Source: Candidatus Altimarinota bacterium (GTDB lineage Bacteria > Patescibacteriota > Gracilibacteria > BD1-5 > UBA6164). Taken from it: a stretch of DNA of 64,000 bases. Position 1 is the stretch's first letter. The number at the start of each line of letters is the position of its first letter. The notes beneath the pieces are model-generated. The model ran no database searches, was not told where the DNA came from, and saw nothing but the letters and a program-made list of their open reading frames with translations. The translations under genes and the position numbers were made by a program. Below are positions 21,329-33,993 of the stretch, piece after piece. The DNA lies in the NCBI GenBank assembly GCA_030683605.1, contig JAUXPL010000026.1, positions 17,298-81,297 on the forward strand, in the 5' to 3' direction.

Positions 21329-23173
21329 CTAAGCATACATAAAATGTTTATAACACGCTGGACAAAAGACTTTGTATTTTGGTTTATTTTTGAAAACTGT
21401 TAATGTTTCTTGTTTACAATTATCACATATTCATATATGCATTTGTCATTTTGGTCTATCTGAATGTATTTTATCTATTCTATTTTCTTGATGTATTCTA
21501 GGTACTGGAAATCATTTTTTCTTCAAAAAATCAAATTCTTGTTTTATTATTCTAAATGGTCTAGCAGATTCTTCGCATATTATAGCTTTATCTAATATAT
21601 CTTTTCAGACTTGATTGATACTAGCAATATTCTCAGTTTTTAGGATTTCCATATTTTCTGGAATATTTATTTCCTTGTTTTTTGTTCTCCATTTTATCTT
21701 TATCTTTTCTTTTCATCACATATCATATATCGCATCACTTATGAAACTATCTCATAATAATTGTACAGTTCATATAGCATTTTCATCTATTATTTCTTCT
21801 TTTCCATCAATATATATTACTTTATTTACTTTGAATATGTCATATGCTAATGTATCATTGTATGGAAATGGACTAGAACTAAATGGTATATTTTCTCACC
21901 ATTTTCAAGTTGATTTCAAATGATTTACTATTTCTTCTCTTAGCTTGAAATATTCTTGTTTTGTATATTGTTTATTTAATATACAATATTTTTTATTTCT
22001 AAGTCACACACAAAACAAACAATCTTCACATCACTCTAATTCTATACAATAGTCTATGTTTGTACATTCAGATATAAATCAACAATAATTTACATTGTAA
22101 GTATTATATCAAAAACAAAAACTTCATATATTATTTTCATTATTTAAACCGAATTCAACAGAATTTAATATTTTTTCTGATTTATCATTGCTTGAATCTC
22201 ATCAAGTCATGATATTGATACTATTTGACAATCAATTACAATTATAAGAGTTTATAGAGTTTGATGAATAAAAAGTAGCTTCTCCTTTAACTTTTTCGCA
22301 ATTATTTATATTTATAGTAGCATCTACCAAATTTTGGTCTAGAAATTCTTGAAATTTATTTTTAAAAAAATTGAATTGATTATAATCTCATAATTTTTCA
22401 TATATTCATTTTTTTATTCATTCATATTCTTCTTTTGTATATTGTTTGTTATAAATCATATATGATTTGTTTACTTTATTACAGCAAAAAATACACTCTT
22501 TACAGTTATTCATATCACTACAAAAAAGTAGTCCACTACAATCTACACTATTTCTAGAAAAACTCACATCATGCGAAGTACCAATAGTATGACTACTATA
22601 AACATTTGAAGAATCCAATATATAATAAGAGTCAAATACATTTTTTGATTTATTTATATTTAATGAATAATATATATCTTCACATTCTGCAAATATACAA
22701 TAACTTAGATATAGATTTTTTGAAGTACCTACATGACTAGAATAGTCTCAATTTTCTATTCAATGAAAAACTAGTCTGGAAGGTTTAGGAAAATCATTAT
22801 ATAGTTTAAAAAAATCAGCAAAAATGTCTGGTCAGATTTCTTTAGAATATTTGAATCACAAATCATCTACCAAGCTATTTCTATAATTATTCGCCTCTAT
22901 TACTTCTCAACTAAAATCTTCTGATAATATTGATATAATATTGTTCCCTGTTTTTGAGTATTTTCTATTATATAAATGCTTATCATTTATATAACTATAT
23001 AGCGACTTGAAATTACAAGTAGGACAAATATCTGTATATTTGAAGCCATATTTATCATACTGTTCTTTTTCAATTGAATAAAGTGGATATTTAGAACTAC
23101 AATATTTACATTCTGACATATTTAACACTGAAATATCAGTACCATTAGTCATTAGCTCAAAAAATTTGTCCAT
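21329..23173 (-). CDS. Cys-rich zinc-ribbon/rung-repeat protein, paralogue D
   Basis: 614 residues. The N-terminal zinc ribbons are CKYC and CPTC. Middle units include CSDMNNCKECIFCCNKVNKS, NKQYTKEEYE and GCEDCLFCVGLRNKKYCILN, then KQYTKQEYFKLREEIVNHL. The C-terminus has RPFRIIKQEFDFLKKKGFPV, HQENRIDKI and a final CDNC..CPAC ribbon, as in A. Together with A this is the long form of the family; B and C are the short form. No enzymatic motif was recognised. The many Cys pairs argue for metal binding or a cytoplasmic location rather than a secreted protein, since no signal peptide is present. Confidence 0.8.
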
Positions 23174-23250
23174 AAAAAAAAGTAAAATATTAATTTGAAA
23201 TAGTTTACTTTATTTATTTATATTTTCAAATAAAAAAATTTTGTAAAAAA

Positions 23251-23387
23251 TAACCCATCGGCCTAAAGGCCACTTCCCTTGAAAAGGGAAGATTTATTGA
23301 TTTTATTGTAGTATACATTTCTTCCCTTTTTATTGAAATGTATCCTTTAGGACAAGGGAAGTCCCGAGCTACGAGGGGATGGGTTGG
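23251..23387. repeat. Composite repeat element with AACCCATC/GATGGGTT ends
   Basis: AACCCATC at the left and GATGGGTT at the right form an inverted pair. Inside are GGCCTAAAGGCC, CTTCCCTTGAAAAGGGAAG, CCTTTAGGACAAGGGAAG and TCCCGAGCTACGAGGGG, pieces shared with the elements at 3495, 25011, 32238 and 41578. It separates paralogue D from mutS. Confidence 0.75.
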
Positions 23388-23393
23388 TCTAAT

Positions 23394-24779
23394 CTAAAGA
23401 TATTTTTTCAATTCACTTAGCTTGTTCAATGCCTCTATAGGTGTGAGATTGTTGATATCTATTTTTTGTAATTCCTTTTCTACTTTACTTTCTTGTTTTA
23501 CTATTTTTTCTATTATTTTTTCTTCTGTGTCAATTCATCATAAAAGCATTTGAGTTCATGATATTTTATTATGTTCTAATTCTAACATTTTTAACATTTT
23601 TCTAGCTTCTTTTATAGTTTCACTTGATATTCAAGCTATTCTTGCTACTTCTAATCAAAATGATTTTTTTATTCATCCTGGTATTATTTTTCTCAAAAAT
23701 ATTAGATTATCTTCATTTTCTCATACTGCTACTGAGAAATTTTCTACTCCTGATAGTTTTTTTGATTCGTCTATCAATTCATGATAATGTGTTGCAAATA
23801 GAGTTTTTGCTTTTATCTTGTCATGATTTTCTCTGAGAATAGCCCAAGCTAGACTCATACCATCATAAGTAGAAGTACCTCTACCTACTTCATCTATTAT
23901 CACGAAACTATTTTTAGTAGAATTATTCAATATATTTGCTACTTCTTGCATCTCTACCATAAAAGTAGATTGTCATAAATACAAGTTATCATTGGCTCAG
24001 ATTCTAGAAAAAATCTTGTCAGTAAGTGGAATAACTGCTTTTCTAGCTGGGACGAAACTACCTATATGTGCCATCAATAATATCAGAGCATTTTGTCTCA
24101 AAAATGTAGATTTTCATCACATATTTGGTCATGTGATTATATGTACATATTTTTTTTCTGTAAGTGTTAAATCATTACTTATAAAATCTTTTTCAGTTTG
24201 TTCTATTACTGGATGCCTAGCTCATAATACTTGAAAATCATATTTTTCATGTATTTCTGGTTTCGTGTAATTACTAGTATATGCTACTTCAGACAATGAA
24301 GCCAAGAAGTCTATATATGATGTTTGTTCTCCTACTTTTTTTATTCATTCGAAATTATCAAGTATTTTTTCTCTCAAATCTAGAAATATTTCATACTCTC
24401 TTGCTGATTTATTTCACTCTGCTTCAAGTACTTCTTCTTCATATTGTTTCAATTCTACTGTTATATATCTAGAAGCATTTACCAGTGTTTGCTTATGAAT
24501 AAATATATCTGGTACATTTTTTGACTGACTTTTTGGTAATTCTATAAAATACCCAGAAGCTCAAGTATATTTGATCTTCAAATTACTCAAATTATATTTC
24601 TGTGATAATTCTGATTGATAATTAGTTAACCAATCCATAGAATTCGCAACCAATCATCTATAATAATCTACCTTTGAGTCATAACCATCTGCAATTATCT
24701 CTCATCACATGATATTCATTTGAGCATCTGGCTTGATTGCGGCATCTATTAATTCTATTATTTGTTTTATATTTTCCAT
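23394..24779 (-). CDS. mutS: MutS-family ATPase lacking the N-terminal mismatch-recognition half
   Basis: 461 residues versus about 800-880 for normal MutS. The visible part begins in the MutS core ([33 protein letters not shown]) and continues through Walker A ITGPNMGGKST (near 220), the [20 protein letters not shown] region, Walker [14 protein letters not shown] (near 300) and [11 protein letters not shown]. It ends with the helix-turn region GLEVARIAGIS and a C-terminal helix. The mismatch-recognition domain I, with its Phe-X-Glu, the connector domain II and part of the core are absent. The ATG at 24779 sits directly beside a repeat block (24800-25047), suggesting an ancestral truncation or a natural short form. 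Mismatch recognition by this protein alone seems unlikely. Confidence 0.85.
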
Positions 24780-24799
24780 GAAAAATGTGTTGGTATTTA

Positions 24800-25047
24800 A
24801 AACCTCTCACTTGAATTCTCTCCCCTTATCAGGGGAAAGAGGCTACAAATTTTTATGAGCCTTCCTCCCTAATATTAGGGAGGAAATTCAAAGGTGGGTT
24901 AAGTTGATAAGTTTTTTTCTATCATATTCTATCAATTAGATTTTTTTTGTAAAGAAATATTGAAATTTATTATTATTTAGATATTCTAATAATAGTAAAA
25001 AAAGTAACCCATCCCCCTTTGGGGACTTCCCTTGAAAAGGGAAGATT
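24800..25047. repeat. Repeat-rich spacer between mutS and the membrane protein at 25071
   Basis: Contains a TCCCCTTATCAGGGGA palindrome (near 24825), CCTCCCTAATATTAGGGAGG (near 24866), and CCATCCCCCTTTGGGGACTT plus CCCTTGAAAAGGGAAG (25011-25047). No remnant of the missing MutS N-terminus was recognised here. Confidence 0.7.
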
Positions 25048-25070
25048 AAAAAGGAGATAATTAAAAAAAT

Positions 25071-26678
25071 ATGATAAAAATAAATAAAAGTGATTCAATA
25101 ATTGATATCATAATTAAAATAAATAACTGTAAACAAAAGGAAGTCGTTCTTGATTTCCCTTTTTGACATCCTATTTTGCACAATTATACATCTCTTAAAA
25201 TATTGAGAAATAAAGCATGAGCAAAAGATTTGATATTGATTACAAAGGATAAAACAGCAATAAATATTGGAAAAAGCTTGTGAATAAAATACTCTGAAAT
25301 GTGAGATATTGATTTATTGGAGTATAATTATACATTTTTAGAATATTTCAAATATTTAGTAAAGAGATATATAACAGAATTCAAACAGATATTCTGAAAT
25401 AAAACTCCTAATATAATATTTGAATATCAAAAAAAATATTCAGCAAATAATTCAAAAATAGGTTTTTTCTTATTATGATTAATTATATCATTATTAATGT
25501 TTATATTTATATTTTATTTCGCAGTAAATAAAACTTATATTTATATTACTCCTGAAATATCTATAAAAACTAAATCAGAGAATTTCGTATTTAGAGAAGC
25601 TGATAGCCTAGAACTAGTTAATAATGAAGTTATAAAATTAACAAAAATATCAAAAATAGTTTATTTAACAGAACAATTTTGAACAACTTGAATAAAAGAA
25701 GACAATCTAAAAAGAAGTAAATGAAAAGTAACTTTTTATAATGAATTAGAAGAACCTGTTTTATTAATAAAAAATACAAGATTAGAAAATGATGATGCAA
25801 TATTATTTACAACTGATAGTGATGTAAGTATTCCTGAAGCAAAAATAACAGCAACATGATGAATAATCCCAGGTAAAGTAGATATAAATATCACTTCTCA
25901 AATTAAAGATTCAAAATGAAAAATAGTATGAAGTAATGCTAATATATGAGCTTGAGTTCATCTAAAATTACCTGGATTAAAAGAAAATAAAGATAAAATA
26001 TATGCTAAAACTATTCAAGAAATAAAATGATGAGATGATAATGTACAAAAAATACTATCAAAAGAAGATATTAATAATGCAAAAAAAATACTAGAATGAA
26101 AATTGAAACAACTTGCATTAAATGAAATAAAGATTGAAATACAAAATAAAAACATTACAAATAATATTACACATGAAATATTATGAATTGATGATATGTT
26201 GATTTATAGCGATTTTAAAGTTATGTGAGAAGATAAATTAAAAGAATGAACTATTTTAGATAATTTTGAATTATCATGAACAATAAATATTACTAGTTAT
26301 ATTTATAACACTGAAAAAGTATTAAGTAAATTATCAAATACAATAAAAGATAGTATGATTGTAGATATAGAAAAATTAAATCTAATCAACAATAAATCTC
26401 TTAGGATATCAGATATAATATATAAAAAAAATAAACCCCTAGAAATAAAAGCAACAGCTCAAGTAGAAGCGTTTTTTTCACTTAATTTTTTGAATGAAAA
26501 AAATAATTATATAGAAAAATTAAAAACAACTATATCATGAATGGATGAAGAAGAAGCTAAGAAAATCCTTCTAAATAGCCCAAAAATAAGTGATGTAGAA
26601 ATTGTAATAAGACCATTTTTTATAACAAAGATTTCAAAAATATTAGATAATATTGAGATAAAAGTGGTGGAAAAATAA
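25071..26678 (+). CDS. Single-pass membrane protein, patescibacterial family with baseplate-J-like ectodomain
   Basis: 535 residues, stop TAA. The cytoplasmic N-terminal domain (about 1-120) contains VVLDFPFGHPILHNYTSLKI and DLILITKDKTAINIGKSLGI, like the Rossmann-type N-terminal domain of a family widespread in CPR genomes. A transmembrane helix follows near residue 130 (GFFLLGLIISLLMFIFIFY). The large exterior part has repeated segments such as EADSLELVNNE, EEPVLLIKNTR, SVPEAKITA-type turns and SNANIGAG, resembling baseplate-J-like proteins. I infer a surface protein with an intracellular sensor-like domain. A possible GGAG at 25053 is 15 bases from the ATG, farther than usual. Confidence 0.65.
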
Positions 26679-26711
26679 AAAAATACTTTACAAAATTGTA
26701 AAGTATTTTTT
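26678..26711. terminator. Bidirectional terminator
   Basis: AAAAAATACTTTAC and GTAAAGTATTTTTT arms between the convergent genes ending at 26678 and 26713. Confidence 0.88.
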
Positions 26712-26712
26712 G

Positions 26713-28545
<1,833 letters not shown>

Positions 28546-28571
28546 TTAATATATGTTTAATGATAAAAATC

Positions 28572-28785
28572 AAAAAAAGAACTTGGCATAATAATATTGC
28601 AAGCTCTTTTTCTATATATTAAATAGATGTGAACTTCCAAACAAAACAATTATAATGTAATTAATTTATTACGCTACCAGATATAATTACAATAAAAATA
28701 TTGTAAATATATCAACTAGTTTCATTAACCCAAATTAATTAAATCCCATTATATTGAGTCATTTGAAACTTCTTATTTTTTCGAC
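28572..28785 (-). ncRNA. Candidate structured leader or small RNA upstream of the DEAD-box helicase
   Basis: A minus-strand promoter with -35 TTGCAT (814-819 complement, i.e. 28814-28819) and -10 TATAAT (28792-28797), spacer 16, would start an RNA near 28785. The RNA contains complementary AGTTTCA/TGAAACT segments, a short TACAATA..TATTGTA hairpin, and ends in the hairpin AAGAGCTTGC/GCCAAGTTCTT followed by a U run (28613-28572) about 25 bases before the helicase ATG. A terminator in a helicase leader suggests attenuation; alternatively it is an independent small RNA. No known family was recognised. Confidence 0.4.
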
Positions 28786-28839
28786 ACGGTGATTATATAA
28801 AATTATTTTTAAAATGCAAATCTTTTTTGTCAAGAAAAA

Positions 28840-28872
28840 AAGATAATACCTAAAATACAGTATTACCTTTTC
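28840..28872 (-). terminator. Terminator of purC
   Basis: AAGGTAATAC and GTATTATCTTTTTTT arms starting 12 bases after the purC stop. Strong hairpin with a T tract. Confidence 0.85.
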
Positions 28873-28883
28873 ATTTTTTGCCT

Positions 28884-29846
28884 TTAAGCAAGTCTTTTCA
28901 ATGTTTTGTATACATCAATATATCCTTTCAAGATTCTATCTTGTATTTCTTTTGGCACTTCAACATGAAGCTTTTGTCCTTTTTCTAATGTTTTAGCTTG
29001 CTCTTTCCAACCAGCTTGTTCACCATAGTTTCTCAGGATTTGTTTATCCATAGATATGTAATCATTTTTTGTGAAATCTTCCAGATCAATATAACGGCTA
29101 CTTTCAGGAGTCAATACTTCATCACCTAGTACCCAATTACCATTACTGTTATAAAAAACTTCAAATTTTGTGTCCACCACTACGATACCATTAATTAAAC
29201 ATTCCTCATAGAATTGATTGAAAAGTCTTAATAAATTCTCAACGATATCAAAAAAGTCGATGTTTACTCTCAACCCACTCATTGGTATATCTTTCTCACC
29301 CTTTGTAGTGGGAGTAAAAATAACAGATTGAAATTTATCCCATTCATTCATACCTTCCGGTAAAAACAACTCGTAAGGATCAAGACCTTGTTTGTAAATC
29401 TTGAACAAACTACCAGTTAAATATTTACGGAAAATCAATTCCATACCTACAGTTTCATTGTTATGCAAAGTATAAACAGGTTTGCATAATTCAAACAACT
29501 GAGAACGTTCTTTTACAGACTCCGGCAAATTTACAGGTAATTTTTTACGAGCTGTTTTAATGCCCATGGATTCAGCGAAATCAAAACCCAAATCAGAAAT
29601 CTGAGATTGAACAATCCCCTTACCAACTATTTGCAAGTCGAGAGGAATATCAAACACAGAAGTACGATCACTACGAACCAAAAGTACATGTGGAACATCA
29701 CCAGCAACAAAGTACAAATCAGCATTTTTGCCAATATAGAAAAGATTGTAACCCAATTCTTCCAGTTCTGGCAAGCCATTTTCGCTTGTCAATACTTTAG
29801 ACTCAGGCCATAAACCTAATTTTACAGCATCAGAAATATTTTGCAT
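28884..29846 (-). CDS. purC: SAICAR synthase (phosphoribosylaminoimidazole-succinocarboxamide synthase), probably imported
   Basis: 320 residues, stop TAA. Catalyses ligation of aspartate to CAIR in de novo purine synthesis. Family motifs: LLVRSDRTSVFDIPL (near 65), MELIFRKYLTGSLFKIY, IVVVDTKFEVFYN and LGDEVLTPESSRYIDLEDF. The ATG at 29846 is chosen over the upstream TTG because AAGGAG (29853-29858) is ideally spaced. About two dozen glycines are all GGN, none TGA, unlike its neighbours, and codon use is less AT-biased. It has its own promoter and terminator. The rest of the purine pathway is absent from the window apart from guaB. These features point to transfer from an organism using the standard code. 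Confidence 0.93.
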   Translation of the reverse strand: MQNISDAVKLGLWPESKVLTSENGLPELEELGYNLFYIGKNADLYFVAGDVPHVLLVRSDRTSVFDIPLDLQIVGKGIVQSQISDLGFDFAESMGIKTARKKLPVNLPESVKERSQLFELCKPVYTLHNNETVGMELIFRKYLTGSLFKIYKQGLDPYELFLPEGMNEWDKFQSVIFTPTTKGEKDIPMSGLRVNIDFFDIVENLLRLFNQFYEECLINGIVVVDTKFEVFYNSNGNWVLGDEVLTPESSRYIDLEDFTKNDYISMDKQILRNYGEQAGWKEQAKTLEKGQKLHVEVPKEIQDRILKGYIDVYKTLKRLA

Positions 29847-29879
29847 ATTATTCTCCTTTTTCAAAATTAATGCACCAGT

Positions 29880-29907
29880 AATATAAGTATTTTTTATAAA
29901 TAGTCAA
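29880..29907 (-). promoter_or_regulatory. Sigma-70-like promoter of purC
   Basis: Minus-strand TTGACT (29907-29902) and TATATT (29885-29880), spacer 16, about 33 bases upstream of the purC ATG. Confidence 0.65.
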
Positions 29908-29924
29908 TATATGTATTAATCAAT

Positions 29925-29955
29925 AAAATAATCCTAGCATTGCTAAGATTATTTT
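29925..29955 (-). terminator. Terminator overlapping the stop of the large unknown gene
   Basis: AAAATAATC.TAGCA/TGCTA.GATTATTTT hairpin around the TAA at 29949-29951 of the minus-strand gene upstream of purC. Confidence 0.75.
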
Positions 29956-32078
29956 ATATCTTTTAATTTATCTTTTATATTTCTTATATCTATCATAGTT
30001 TTAGTTACTTTTTCCAACCATCTATATACTTTATCAGAATGTTCATAATTTACTACTAGATAATCTTTTGAAAACATAAATTCATTTGCTCACTTATATT
30101 TATAATGCACTTTTAGTCTAGCAGGAAAATCTACTTCACTACTATTCTTATAGTTTATCTCAAAATAATACTCAGATCAATTATATAGTTTTGTATTAGT
30201 TAATTGTATTTTTGTAAGAGAAAGAGAATTATATGTATCTATATTTTCTCACTTTATTTCCACTTTATTATTCTGTAGATTTACTAATTCTTGCTCTAAT
30301 ATTTTTAGTTTTCATGACAATAATTTTATTTCTTTATCGTATTTATAATTCTTTGAATCAGTATAAAGTGAATCTTTAAATAATAGTAATTTCAAATTAT
30401 AATCGTTTTCTAATTCCCTCAATTTTACAGACCGCATTATCTTATCAGATTGTTTTAATGATAAAGAAATTTTTTTCTTATATAATTTTATATTATCATT
30501 TAGTATTTTTAAATCATTTTTAGAATTATAAAATTTATCTTTATTATTTATATCATTAATATTAGATAATATTAATGATATTTCATTATCTAACTGTAAA
30601 TTTTTATTAAATAATTCTTTACTTATTCTCTTTAATTCCTTAATTGATTTTTCTAAATCTTCTTTATTTATTTGTAACTCTCTTATAAATCATTTTCATA
30701 TTAAATCATATCACTCATATGGTAATAAAAATTTTCATTTAGATTTCAAAAATTCTAATAATTTCTTCTCATTTGTAATTATAAATTCATGATTTTGTTT
30801 TATTCTTTGATTATTTAATTCCTTTTCTATTTCTAGTTTTTCTAACTTATCTAATAATTTATCTTTTGTAATATTAGTGTATCAAACTATATTATTAACA
30901 GTTTGGTTTAATGAAACATTATCATTGATTTCATAATTTTCTATATAATCTACATTATTTATATTTTCAAATGTATTTATATCTATTACTCAACAAAATT
31001 TATTTTTATAAACAATCCATTTACTATCTTTTAATGCTTTTATCTTTGAGATAGGATCCAAATTATTTTTGAATTCAAAATTAAAATCTGACTTAACATG
31101 ATTAAAAAATAATAAGTACTCTGCTATATTTCAAAAAGTCAGTTCAAATCTAGCTCCAGAGTTAAAGCTCAGATTCAATATAGGAGCTATTTCTTCATCT
31201 TTTGGGAAATTTATTTCAATATTATCCAATTCTCATAAATTACTTGATTTTGTTAGGTAGAAATTTGTAACTCTTGAGTTATTTATTTCTTCTTTTATAT
31301 ATCATTTTCAAATCAATAATTTTTTATCAATTGATTTTTTGTGAAATTCTCCTGTTTTTTTATCTTGAAAAGTATATAATTCGCTATTTGATGTAAATAT
31401 TTTACTTATTTGATTATCAGAATTAACAAAATTCAAATATTCATTAGTATTAATTTCCTTCAATCAAGTTTCTCAATATCTAAATTTGTAGATATTATTT
31501 TTATTAGATAATATATAAATATTGTTATCCATTCTAAAAACATTCTTTGAAATTATTTCATTTCAATATTCATCTTTTAAAAAATATTTTTTATTTCTAT
31601 CACTATTATAGTCTAATAAATAGTAAAAATTTTGTCAAAATGCTAAATTGTATTTTCCAAATGAGATTGTAGATGTTATATTTTCTTCTATAATATTTTC
31701 AAATTCATAATTCGCATTACAAGTATCACTTATTTGTTCAAATGATCTATTGAACATATAACTTTTTCAGTTTATTGATTTAACTATTATAGATGCTACA
31801 GGATTTCATTCTAATAATTGAATATCATCCATATTTGTTATTTTTATTCACTTAGAATCTCTGATTTCTATTAATTCTTTTTGTCAGTTTTCAATTTTGA
31901 ACAATTTTCCATTTTCTAGTATATACTCAATATTATCGAAGTATATAGTTTTTGATTTAAATTCTTTTTTATCTAAAATATTGCTAATTTTAGACCCAAA
32001 AAAATGAGTATAGGATTTTACTAGCTTTTCTTTTAATGAATTTATGATACCTCAATTATGTTTATTTAGCTTAAACAT
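29949..32078 (-). CDS. Large Asn/Lys/Ile-rich protein of unknown function
   Basis: 709 residues under code 25, start at ATG 32078 (MFKLNKHNGGIINSLKEKL). The first about 400 residues contain short beta-type repeats (NNIYILSNKNNIYKFRYGE, SELYTFQDKK) that suggest a beta-propeller-like region. Residues about 410-580 form long charged helices typical of coiled coils (LLDKLEKLEIEKELNNQRIK). The C-terminal about 120 residues resemble a mixed alpha/beta domain (YYFEINYKNSSEVDFPARLK). No signal peptide, membrane helix or catalytic motif was recognised. It is TGA-rich, so native to this genome. It ends at its own terminator next to purC. Confidence 0.7.
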
Positions 32079-32398
32079 TGGATTAACGATTAGTATTTAC
32101 AATTATATTTTGTATATTTTAAAATATTTTCTTAAATTGTCAAATATCTTTTTAAATATTTTTATTAATTGTCAAGAGTTTAGTAAAATCTATTCATATT
32201 TGTAGAATAACTTTTTAAAAGGGAGAAAATGTGGACTTTTTTTCTAATCCCTCCCCCTGCGGGGACTCCCTTTGTCCTAAAGGATACATTTCAATAAAAA
32301 AGGGAGAAATTTATATAGGTAAAAATCTAAAAAAAAATAGACTTTATCAAATAATATATATAATGATAGTCCTATTTAACAATAAATATTAAAAATTA
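32079..32398. repeat. Spacer with composite repeat element (32222-32307)
   Basis: AT-rich divergent spacer. From 32222 it holds GGGAGAAA, CTAATCCCTCCCCCTGCGGG, ACTCCCTTT, CCTAAAGGATACATTTC and AAAAAGGGAGAAA, the same mosaic pieces as in 3495, 23251 and 41578. No gene was seen. Promoters for both flanking genes must lie here but were not resolved. Confidence 0.65.
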
Positions 32399-33313
32399 AT
32401 GGAAGAGATTAACATAGCAAAAATAATTGAATTTATAAACTTTAACCTGGATACAGTTATATGAATAATGTTTTTATTATGATTTTTTATCACAGAAATA
32501 ATAATAAGAAAAAATCTTAAAAAAGTAAAAAATGACATAAGTAAAAAATACATGGATATGTGAAAAGAAGAAATAGATCATTTAGAAAACTTGGACCAAG
32601 ACTTGTATATAGAATACTATAAATGAAAAAATATTCTTAATTTACTGAGATTTGTAATTATATTTACTATATGAGCATTTCTTATACTTTTTAGAGCTCC
32701 TAGTATTTTCAATTTTCTTGCAATTGCTGTGTGAGCTATAATAATAACTTTCAAAGAAGTTATATTGTCTTTTATATGATTCTTTTATGTATCTACTCAA
32801 TACAAAATATGAGAAAATATAGTGATATGAGACCATAATAATACAATTAGATGAGAAATAATATACTTGAATGTTTTGAATGTCTGAATAATTTGAAAAA
32901 GTGAGAATTGAGAGCATAATTGACAATTCTATATTGTACCAAATTTTAAACTTATAGTAGAAAATGTTAGAAAAGAAGAACTAGGTATAAATAATTATAG
33001 AAAAGAAGAAATAGAAATCTACTTCAAAAATGATTTATTCCAAGTAAATTTTGATGAATTTTTAATACAATTAAAAGAGTATTTAGACAAAGAATTAACT
33101 AGAAAAAATATTAATAATATATGAAACTATAAAACTTACATAGGATATAAATATAAAATAAGATTTAAATATGATAAAGATTTTTTAATATTAAAAGTAT
33201 ATATTATAGAAAAACACAGAAATATATTAAATATTCAATTAAAAATAGTTTCATTTGTAGAAAAATTAAAAATAGATAATTCGAAAAAAGAAGTAGAAGA
33301 AAAAAACATCTAA
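32399..33313 (+). CDS. MscS-like mechanosensitive channel family protein
   Basis: 304 residues, stop TAA. N-terminal membrane segment (about 20-40), basic linker, two more hydrophobic helices (RFVIIFTIGAFLILF; FLAIAVGAIIITFKEVIL), then the MscS pore-adjacent and beta-domain signature: FYVSTQYKIGENIVIG, EIIYLNVLNVGIIGK and FYIVPNFKLI. MscS-like channels open under membrane tension and release solutes. The Gly positions in the pore helix are TGA-coded. Its stop shares a terminator with the convergent rdgB. Confidence 0.8.
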
Positions 33314-33337
33314 AACCGTAGGTTTTAGATGTTTTTT
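33305..33337. terminator. Shared terminator of the MscS-like gene and rdgB
   Basis: AACATCTAAAACC-GTA-GGTTTTAGATGTT hairpin overlapping both stop codons (33311-33313 and 33325-33327). Confidence 0.88.
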
Positions 33338-33924
33338 AACAACTTCAATAATCAATCTTTTTTTCTTTGTTCATTATATATTGAATCATCACTAGCTACA
33401 TCTAACTGATGTCTACCATCTGGGAATAAGCATATAGAACTTACAGGAAAACCAGAAATAAATGGTTTTCTAGGTGATTTAGTAACAAAAATATCTATTT
33501 TATCTGATTGAAAAAAGTATTTTCAATCTGGTAAGTATAGACATCTAGCAAATGGAAAACTAGCTTGTAATTTCTCATTTTCTATATGTTTTACTTTTTC
33601 TAGGAAAAATTCTATCCAATCATCATCAGAAATAGAATCAGGCAATTCACCTGCCCATCTACGAGCTTTGACTCATGGTAATCAACTAAGCTCAGTAATT
33701 TCAAATCATGAATCATCTCACAATGTAGGTAATCCTGTCAATTCACAGAAAAATTTTGCTTTTATAAAAGCATTATCTTCAACAGTATGTCAGTCTTCTA
33801 TTGGATTTTCAAATTCATAATCCAAATCTGACAAAAATACTAAATCATATCATTGCGAGTTTAGTAATTCTCTAAACATTTCCTCTTTTCAAGGATTTCA
33901 TGTTGCTATTAATAATTTTTTCAT
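33325..33924 (-). CDS. rdgB: Non-canonical purine NTP pyrophosphatase (RdgB/HAM1)
   Basis: 199 residues. N-terminus KKLLIATGNPGKEEMFRELL is the HAM1 signature. Then ENPIEDGHTVEDNAFIKA, the substrate-pocket motif TLGDDSGFEI, FPFARCLYLP and SDDSIYNEQRKK. The enzyme hydrolyses ITP, dITP and XTP to monophosphates, cleaning the nucleotide pool. TGA-glycines occur in ATGNPGK and DDSG. Confidence 0.9.
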
Positions 33925-33941
33925 AAAGATTATTTCTCATT

Positions 33942-33990
33942 TGTAGCCTCTTGCCCTTCGTATGAAGGGAAGGAATTCAAGGTAGGGTTA
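33942..33990. repeat. Short palindromic repeat between rdgB and the RhlE-like helicase
   Basis: CCCTTCGTATGAAGGG palindrome followed by AAGGAATTCAAGGTAGGGTTA, like the tail of the repeat near 24890. Confidence 0.6.
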
Positions 33991-33993
33991 TTT

